From: Anthoceros angustus
Taxonomy: Eukaryota; Streptophyta; Anthocerotopsida; Anthocerotales; Anthocerotaceae
Direction: 5' to 3'
Length of the DNA: 64,000 nucleotides
NCBI GenBank assembly: GCA_010909165.1
Contig: VJWM01000173.1
Location: 248,001-312,000 of the forward strand
A model generated the notes under the pieces. It ran no database searches and was not told the origin of the DNA. It saw only the letters and a list, made by a program, of their open reading frames with translations. Both the position numbers and the translations under genes were made by a program. Positions 56,989-64,000 of the stretch are shown here, one piece after another. Positions within the stretch are counted from its first letter, which is position 1, and each line of letters starts with the position of its first letter.

Positions 56989-57465
56989 GTTTCCCTTATG
57001 ACATTTCCACAAGATGTATGAGATATGAAGGGTCTGGTTCAAGTTCAATCCTCTTCACTCTTATAGCATCACTGATCAGGCATGCCAAGACCTACATGCA
57101 TATGTGAAGGCATCGTGTCGAAACAAAGCATGTGTCGGAATAAAAGCATCGAGTCGAAACAAACAGGTTCTACAGCCTTGTCTTTTTGAGCTGCATCTAC
57201 AAGTTTAGCCCCTAAACGTCGCAGTGTCTTTTCACCCTTTTCCGACAATTTATAGTTATTATGGAATAGTTTACTCCACAAAAATCGGACTGTGTTGCTT
57301 CACCATGGCAAGTACTACCGGCCTAAGATGTATACAGACATGTGCCCGCAAAAAAGACACACCAACTCATGCTCCGTTCATGAATTTTGGAAGCCATTTC
57401 CAACTACCCACGATCCTACACGAGCACGAACATCTTTGCTCGGTTCCACTACTATGCCGATCAGC
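56989..57465. other. Upstream region of the FAD oxidoreductase gene
   Basis: The open frame extends slightly upstream of the chosen start (another in-frame ATG at 57048). The rest shows no recognisable feature. Confidence 0.45.
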
Positions 57466-57474
57466 TTCTTGAGC

Positions 57475-57835
57475 AAACCGGAGGAGGAGGGAGAAGAGCA
57501 CAGCAAGATCATGCTACCAAAAAATGGGGCTCATCGAACATTTTCTGAAGGGGAAATTCAGGCCCCCACAGCTGTCCCAAGATCACCAAAACTAACACTA
57601 CCACAGACAAAGAGAGTGTGGTTCGAGCATCCTCCAAACTCCCACACTTCGTATACATGTTAATCAGGCAGCTCCCAATGAACATATCAGCTTCAAGCTC
57701 TCTTTCACAAATATGCAAGTGAGCCCCCATCCCTTGCTCCAAAGCACCTACACTCCCACACGCTTAACTCAGCCCCATAAACGTAACATGACCCGCTGCA
57801 ACCATGCCCTCCCTCTCCATAACCCCATAGAGAGC
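57475..57835 (-). pseudogene. Pentatricopeptide repeat (PPR) gene fragment
   Basis: Minus-strand translation gives HVTFMGLS, stop, then ACGSVGALEQGMGAHLHI, EADMFIGSCLINMYTKCG, SLEDAR, then in broken frame KMFDEPHFLVA. This is the PLS-class PPR pattern (GxxLH, D-x-F-x-G-x-x-L-I-x-M-Y-x-K-C-G, FDE). Only about two repeats remain, with a stop and a frameshift. In bryophyte-like genomes such proteins edit organelle RNA; this piece cannot be functional. Confidence 0.75.
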
Positions 57836-57956
57836 TGGAAACGTGAAAGAATCTTTTTGAAAACTCACAGACTCTTCAAGAAACAATCCATTACTATGTG
57901 AACATTGATTTGATGGTTCTGAGTTTTAGTGCATTAGAAAGGCACTTTCTCGCATT

Positions 57957-58440
57957 TGCACCCATGATGCCATCCGCGATGTCAGGTTCGTCATTGCTCG
58001 CGAAAGCAGCTACATGGTCAGGCGGGAGCAGGGTACACTCTTTCGCACAGGTCGATCAATCAGGGCTGACTTGTACCTCGTCTACGGCGACCAGGTTTCG
58101 GTGGCGAACGTGGTGGTCACTGACCCTACATGCGACACCATCTCTGCACAGGTGATCACTAACCGTCTAGGTTGGGCTACTGCCAGAGCGGCGGCTATTA
58201 AAGTTAGGAAATATAGTGGGATGCAAGCGGACCACCAATTCATGTCGCTCGCCCTTGAAACATATGGGGCTTTGGCTAAGGACTTCGATACTTTTCTCAA
58301 GTCTTCCGCCAAGGCTTATCATGCCCGCAGGCACGGTGCAAGGCTGTCCCTCTCCTACTTTACGACATTCTTCAGACAGCAAGTCTCAATGGCTCTTCAA
58401 CAGGCCCTCTTTACGGCGATCATCCACAAAGTGGCGATAA
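57957..58440 (+). pseudogene. Retroelement fragment, endonuclease-like C-terminal region (best-preserved copy)
   Basis: A frame open from THDAIRDVRFVIARESSYMV through RADLYLVYGDQVSVANVVVT, then AAAIKVRKY, ALETYGALAKDF, SAKAYHARRHG and FFRQQVSMALQQALFTAI. The order D-x(n)-V-x-V-x-V-T-D followed by K-x-x-KY resembles a PD-(D/E)xK (restriction-like) endonuclease core at the end of R2-type and related non-LTR reverse transcriptases. The same blocks occur at 14.3-14.7, 61.2-61.7 and 62.4 kb. No reverse transcriptase domain remains upstream. The nuclease assignment is inference. Confidence 0.65.
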
Positions 58441-60089
58441 CAGGTTGCATCCTCCTCTACCTCTGTAGTTTGTTGGCTGTTTTTCCTTCTTGCGTTTGAC
58501 ATCGTAGGTGCAGTCAGTAACTTCCGGTAGGGAACTTAGTTTCTCTTTTCACTTCGACCTTCAAGCTCCCTCTTGGTTGTCCTCTATTGGATGGGACTTT
58601 CGTCCCCTCAACTTTTTCCCCTAAATAAAACTAGAACATACCTACATTCTTGGACTATGTGTTGTGTTGTTTTCACAAAAAAAATAAAATATTTTGATAA
58701 ATGCTATTCCTTTTTTTTTTAATGAAGCGCATAGTCAACAAAATGGTCTTTCGAACGTACTAAAACCCATAATTATCGGATAAGTACTCGAGTAATAATG
58801 GCTCCCTTCTTTTAAGCGGCTTTTGAGGTTTTTAAAAGATCCTTTCACATTTCGATAGGATATATTGGTCAAAAGTTTTCCATTATTCTCTATAATGTAG
58901 AAGGCCGAATTCACTACAAAGGTTAGGCTTAACATGAACTAGTGTCATACAAAAATTATGTATAATGTTAAAGAACATGAGTCAAGACTCTCGATTTGGG
59001 TGGATCGGGCATTCTAAGATTAAGTCTGCCCAACATATACCATCAATTTACACCTCATGACCTCAATCCAAAAAAAAATTATTTAGCTCTTTTTTAGATA
59101 ATCTGTGCTGGGCGTCGTTGAGGTTAGCGTCGCAAATGAATCTAAACATATATCGACCTTAATTTAGGGTAGCTCCCCCCAACCACGTCGCATGTAACAC
59201 TCTTCCCAACTGCCTAGATGTTGTCACATGGATTGTCCCTCCAGATATCTTCGGCGATCTTGAATCCAACTACGGCAACTTCATCAACAAGGCAACTATG
59301 CTAGAAAACTTGATCCCGTTGCTGAATGCTGCCGTAATCCAACCCTAACGCCTCAACAAAGAGGGCTGATCAATCCAGTTTAACAACTCAACCATAGTGA
59401 TAATATTGCAAGCTCGTCTTATACTCTTGCAGACACCTTGAAGTGAGACTCGTAAGTCTTTTTTCGCCAATTGTTTTCCGAATATTTTCCTAAAACTGTG
59501 GAACTCATGCTCCTGCATCTCCAACTTTTCTTTATGTCTTCCATTTGAGTTTTCATGCCATCTTCGTCCTTTATTGCCGCACTCAAAGGTGTTGCAAAAC
59601 CACTGACATTGGACAAAGATAATAACCAAGACAAGAAAATCTATCTCAAGTATCCCTTGAAGAGTGTGCCTAGTGCAAGTATAGCAAATCTAGGGCCTTT
59701 GCCCAACAAACCCTTCATTGCCATAGGCATCAAATGCTGCAAAAGCATATGAAATGTATGTGATTTCAAACCTAAACATCCACCTAGGACTGTCAAAATA
59801 TTTGTTAATGAGCTGGAATAACCTTGTGGAGCCCAAATGTGTTCAATGCGATTAGAAAATAATTCTCATTCATCTTGCTTCAAAACATGCAGAGTAGATT
59901 CCAATTCCTCCTTCTGTATCATTTTTTCATTTTCTTCTTCAAGCCATAAATCTCCGGATATCCCAACTTTGTCCAGATCCAAGCGCGCTGCGACAAAAAT
60001 AGCTGCTTATTCGACATCTTTAACTGATACTATGTCGAATAAATGACATTAAAAGTTTATGAAAGTTCATGTCGAATAATGAGAATACT
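58441..60089. other. Spacer without recognised gene
   Basis: Begins with the likely 3' tail of the retroelement fragment (to about 58640, with CCCCTAAATAAAAC). The remainder is AT-rich; short open frames near 59345-59750 show no domain. Confidence 0.45.
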
Positions 60090-60310
60090 ATTTGACATAA
60101 TTAATTATTCGATATACTGCATTCGACATACCTATTTATTTGACACATTGCATTCGACATACCTATTTATTTGACACATTGCATTCGACATACCTATTTG
60201 TTTGACACATTGCATCCACATTTCTACTTATTTGACATATTGCATTCCACATACATACCTACTTATTTAACACATGTTATTCGACATCTTATTATTTAAC
60301 ATTTTATTTG
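60090..60310. repeat. 31-bp tandem repeat rich in TTTGACACATTGCATTCGAC
   Basis: ATTCGACATACCTATTTATT followed by TGACACATTGC recurs at 60121, 60152 and 60183, with decayed copies on both sides up to about 60310. Confidence 0.85.
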
Positions 60311-61243
60311 ATACACCTTATTATTTGACACATCTTATTCGCACTGTATTCGACATCGTCGGGGACATAGTTTGTCATTTGACACAACCTAGTATAACCT
60401 TTTCATCTTATTCAGTACCATTCCTCTCCGTTGCTTCCGGACTGGGTCCCGATTGTTTTCTTTCGTTGGGAACAATCTGGCCCTTATTTCCTTGAGGCAC
60501 CGTTTCAATATCTAAGATCAGGGTGGTGAGAAACCAAACATCCTAGGTGTACGCTATAAATAACTGTTTGAGGGCTGTAGAGTGAATAATCAAGTAAACT
60601 CTGCCTACTTCTTGTCGTCTCCTACAAATACAGTGAATAGCAGGTAAGAAAGTCATAGAACCACCGTTGCCCATCTTCCATCCTAGAGGGAGTTGGTCTT
60701 GTCCAGACTTTCACCTTATGTCTTCAGTTTTAAATTGATACATAGGCAAGAAACGAGCAAGTCAGAAAATGCATTTGTCTTATGAGTACGGGATTTATGG
60801 GTTGAAAATTTAGATGCGATTTGTTTTATGAGTACAAAATTTATTCGGGTTGGAAATTTAGATGGCTTTCGAAGACGAGCCAAGCTTAAATGAGAATTTG
60901 GATGTTTGAAACTTAACTTAAGGAAAGTGTCACTCTAGAAAGATGAGGACTAACTCTGACGGGCTTTTTAGTAAGACTATTTACCTTACTAGAAATCCTC
61001 GCTAGCACTTCTTGTAAGCTAAACTAGCTAAAGGTAAATGAAAAAGCTGCTCAAAGTTGAAGCGAAGCTAGTGAAAATGAAAAAAAAAAAAAAGAAGAAA
61101 AATGAAGTCGACTTTAGCAATCCTATCATCATCATCTTCTAAAATTCTTCTTCTTCTTCTTTTATCATCACAAAATGTGAGTGATTGGTACTTCCATCAG
61201 CTAGCTAAATAATTTTTCCCTTAATGGCAAACCTATGGTCGTC
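60311..61243. other. Spacer without recognised gene
   Basis: Mostly AT-rich. An A-run with GAAG lies near 61079-61100 and TTC repeats near 61145-61160. No coding feature. Confidence 0.45.
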
Positions 61244-62133
61244 CTACAAAGGTGTATACTTGTGTACCTTGGTAGTCGCGCATCCCTCCACCGGCCAGCC
61301 CAGAGGATTGATAATGACATGCTCACAAATGGAGTTCCGGGAAATGTCCGTCACGACGACATCCGCAACAGAGATTTGTTCCCCCCGGATATAGAACCGC
61401 CTTGACTGACACCCCATTGCGCAAGATATATGGATTCTCCTTGTATGAAAAATAACCGTTCTCCTTGGCCATCGAGAACATGACATCGCGAACAGCGTCA
61501 TGCGTAGCGATACGTTGCCCTCTAACAATGAGCCAGGTGGGACCCTGAGTCAGGGGGGCCCCAAAGCTGCAAGCTGAGAGAGAATAGGCCAGAGGTTGGA
61601 CCAAACCCCGACGGAACCTCATCGCAGTAGAAAAAGAAGCTGGTGCGATTCGGAACACCTGGATGCAAGGCCAAGCTAAAAGCCAGAAGCCTGCTTTCTT
61701 CCCCGAGCAAGAGTGGATGCGGGCACGAACAGGACGGGGAATAGTAGATTCCAGAAGGATTGCCCGTTGCGTTTGCTGTACTGCTTCTCCTGGAGAGAGG
61801 CCTGAAGGCCACGTAGCCCTTCCATGGAAAACGAGGAAAAGGGAGGCATGGCCGCCCTAGCCTCGGAGGAAGGGAGTCCCTGTCCAACTTAAGGGAAGCC
61901 TGCAAAGGGAAGGCCCCCTCCTCAACATCCGAGATAAAGGCCTCCAAGATGGGAACATCCCGGATTAAGAAACGAGCGGTGAAGACGTGGGAGGAAAGGG
62001 CCCAGCTGCTAAGGAAGGCCGCCGACACTGAGGCCTCCATGGCCAGCAGACCTTTGCCCCCAAAAAGCGATAGGAAGGGACGCCTGCCACTTTCGTGATT
62101 ACCCGTCACCATGTCAAACGTTTCGTTGAACAC
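61244..62133 (-). pseudogene. Decayed non-LTR reverse transcriptase, C-terminal part
   Basis: On the minus strand from 62133: GGKGLLAMEASVSAAFLSSW and ALSSHVFTARFL, typical of the post-RT segment of plant/algal non-LTR elements, then in other frames HDAVRDVMFSMAKENGYFSY and GEQISVADVVVTD, ICEHVIINPLGW, KVHKY. The frame changes at least twice, once at a run of six C near 61380. The last blocks match the copies at 14.6 and 58.0 kb, which links those short pieces to a reverse transcriptase element. Confidence 0.7.
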
Positions 62134-62394
62134 ACTCGATTATTTGTTGGCTACCTACCCTATGCTTGAATTTTGTCCTTGTAATTTTACAAAAATAAGT
62201 ATTAATTAGCAAGTAGTCATTTAATCAAATATCTAGACATCCATTTGGTGCATATGTATCAGTAGTTCTTTGCATAGGCATTCCTTGAATTTTCTTACTA
62301 TCTTTTGTTTATTGTATAGATAGAAACAAGATGAAGTATCATATGCTTGTAGATAAGTAGTATGAAGTTTGGGAACTTATAGGACAATCCCCCC

Positions 62395-62585
62395 CGCGAT
62401 TGAGACTCACGGAGCTATGGGCAAAGGATTGTGCAAATGCCTACCACAGTCGTGAGAACGGGGTGCGCCTCCATCTTTCCTCGGAGGTGGCTTTCTTTCG
62501 ACAGTGAGTATCCATCGTCTTACGGGTGCTGCTCGATGCTATTTACGGGACGACAACGAGCGCAGGAGACGTGGCGTCATAGGTA
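62395..62585 (+). pseudogene. Retroelement fragment, extreme C-terminus
   Basis: Reads AIETHGAMGKGLCK, then in the next frame ANAYHSRENGVRLHLSSEVA and FFRQ, stop, VSIVLRVLLDAIYGTTTSAG. These match the last blocks of the 14.3-kb and 58-kb copies. Opposite strand to the 61.2-62.1 kb piece, so a separate insertion or rearrangement. Confidence 0.6.
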
Positions 62586-62704
62586 CTAGTTGGAGGTAGG
62601 CCTTTCCTCGAACCACGACATAATCAGGGCGATAACCTCATCTCAAAGCACAACATAATCAGGTCGTGGTAAATAGCTTCGGGTTTGGCATTTGGAAGCT
62701 TAGC

Positions 62705-62785
62705 CCTTCCCGGCTCTTGGCCCTTCAGTGGGTTGTCCCCTCTCGTTTCGGTATAGATGACTTTTCCATTTCTTCTTTCTAATAA
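62705..62785 (+). repeat. Probable 3' tail of the same retroelement
   Basis: Follows the fragment at 62395-62585 on the same strand: TTCAGTGGGTTGTCCCCTCT, then CGTTTCGGTATAGATGAC, then a T-rich run and AATAAA (about 62782). Similar in order to 6505-6620 and weakly to 48370-48450. Confidence 0.4.
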
Positions 62786-63590
62786 AGTCTCCATTGCCCG
62801 TTACCCGTATGGACGGAAGTTCATACTCCCGAAAAGCCCACTTGGAAATTTATCTAGGTATCGGAAAAAGGAATTAAGTGGCGAGTGACAAGTGAGATGG
62901 AATGTGAGGGTTTGATTCTCTCAAACCTCAAACATGTGACGCGACTAGGTAGCTCTAGTTTGCGCGTGTTGGCAAGGTGCTGGGCTCTGAGCCACACACA
63001 CGCGCACACAAACACACAACACAACGTTGGCTCGCCGCTGGAGTGGGCGCAGCGGCAGCGGCAGCTCCTTCGGACTCGTCTTGGGCTTGGTCTTCTGCCT
63101 TCTCTCTCCTGGCCCCTGCTAGGCCAGCCACAGGACCTGCGCGCTGCACGCATCCAGAGGCTGCCACAATCCCAGCGCAGGACCGGGACTCGGATCTCGC
63201 CTGCCCGCCTCCTGCCGCACCCGGGGGCATGCCGTGCCTCCCTCGAGTTTGAATTTCACGCAGGTGCAGTGCGCGGCTGTGCTCTGCGCCGGGAATGCGC
63301 AAGCCTACTGCGGCAGCTGTGTTGCGCGACCAGGATAGAGCGGGACTGTCGATCCGGGCACGGGCAGCCAGGCCGGTGACGTGAAATTGGCTCGGATCCT
63401 GGCTGCGGGGCCATGGAATTGGCGCGGGCCTTGTAATTACCAGATGACGGGGAAATTGGCGCCTGACTGACCGCTCTGTGGCGGGACAGGTGGATGACCG
63501 GCAGCTTGAGCGGAGATGCGAGGGACCGAACACACGGCTGGACACGGCTCTGGAAGCCGCTTGCATTCTCGCTCCCGTCTAACTTAATTG
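62786..63590. other. Promoter and 5' UTR region of cullin-4
   Basis: Composition shifts to GC-rich from about 63030. A CACACACGCGCACACAAACA tract lies at about 62993-63020. Overlapping open frames on both strands are by-products of composition. Confidence 0.5.
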
Positions 63591-63897
63591 ATGTCGCAGA
63601 AAAAGAGGCTGAGCAGCAGTAGCAGCGGGAGTCCAAGTTCAGTCATGTTTTCCGCGACAAAGAAGCCCAAGCCGCAGCCGGTTGATCCTTACGACAAGAA
63701 TGGGATTGCGCATATTGGCGATGACCAAGACCTCATGCTTATTGACCTAAAGACGGAGGGTGGAGTCATGGCAAACACGGCAACCGCGGTTGGCCTGGGG
63801 AGTGCCACCGTCGGCTCTGGCACCACCGCTAATTTGTCCAGGAAGAAGGCCACTCCCCCGCAGCCGGTCAAAAAGCTGGTGATCAAGCCCTTCAAAG
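63591..63897 (+). CDS. CUL4: Cullin-4, first coding exon (gene continues beyond the window)
   Basis: Scaffold of CRL4 (CUL4-DDB1-RBX1) ubiquitin ligases, nuclear. Only the N-terminal 102 codons are present. The exon ends AAAG-GTGTGT at 63897 in phase 1 and the window ends in the intron. MSQKKRLSSSSSGSPSS and TKKPKPQP form the usual low-complexity N-terminus. The diagnostic block is NLSRKKATPPQPVKKLVIKP, matching plant CUL4 just before the first cullin repeat. The ATG at 63591 is the first in a good frame. Catalytic and neddylation regions are outside the window. Confidence 0.9.
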
Positions 63898-64000
63898 GTG
63901 TGTGTCTGATTGCCTTTGTTCGTGGTGAGACATTAGGTTGAAGTGATGCTGTGGCTGCTATGACTAACTTTACTGCCGGGATCCTGGACCTGTGTCCGGC

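Noticed and set aside
59345-59750. Short open frames on both strands near 59.5 kb
   Set aside because: Overlapping antisense frames without domain, codon bias or splice sites that extend them.

Overview
The window is nuclear DNA from a land plant. Genes are split by short GT-AG introns (mostly 75-200 bp), the orthologues are plant-type (PTB-homologue, CYP710A, BOI-type RING ligase, TAF15b, pectin methylesterase, PCBER-like reductase, CUL4), and long spacers are filled with minisatellites and decayed retroelements. Compact introns, an intronless CYP710A and the repeat style suggest a seed-free plant such as a bryophyte, but the sequence alone does not fix the species. No organelle, bacterial or viral segment was recognised.

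Layout. 0.4-4.2 kb: PTB-homologue splicing factor, minus strand, ten coding exons. 7.3-11.6 kb: ABCG half-transporter, minus, with an internal 1.2-kb tandem duplication whose copies differ only by homopolymer length, probably an assembly fault. 11.6-18 kb: AT-rich spacer with tandem arrays and a decayed retroelement piece. 18-24.6 kb: a very GC-rich district packed with different short-period tandem tracts, leading into a BOI-type RING E3 gene (24.7-26.6), a small soluble-pyrophosphatase-like gene (27.5-28.1) and the CYP710A sterol C-22 desaturase gene (30.6-32.1). 32-37.5 kb: repeat-dense spacer, including seven CACGTG motifs at helical spacing, a purine tract and several minisatellites. 37.5-40.6 kb: an unrecognised 265-aa gene diverging from a TAF15b-like gene that carries an apparent frameshift in its glycine-rich part. 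41.8-44.1 kb: a secreted pectin methylesterase fused in one exon to a fasciclin (FAS1) domain and a C-terminal hydrophobic tail; this is the most unusual protein here. 44-50 kb: spacer. 49.9-57 kb: a gene-dense block with a PCBER/isoflavone-reductase-like gene, aspartyl aminopeptidase and an FAD-dependent oxidoreductase; the last two converge with 94 bp between stop codons. 57.4-62.8 kb: PPR and retroelement remnants. 63.6 kb to the end: first coding exon of cullin-4.

The genes are ordinary single-copy nuclear genes and show no operon-like or pathway clustering. Themes are RNA processing (PTB, TAF15b), ubiquitin ligation (BOI-like, CUL4), lipid/sterol and transport functions (CYP710A, ABCG) and cell wall (PME-FAS1, PCBER-like). 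Exon boundaries were set by hand from GT-AG sites and reading-frame continuity; each complete multi-exon model closes to an integer number of codons, except the TAF15b gene, which has a frame break.
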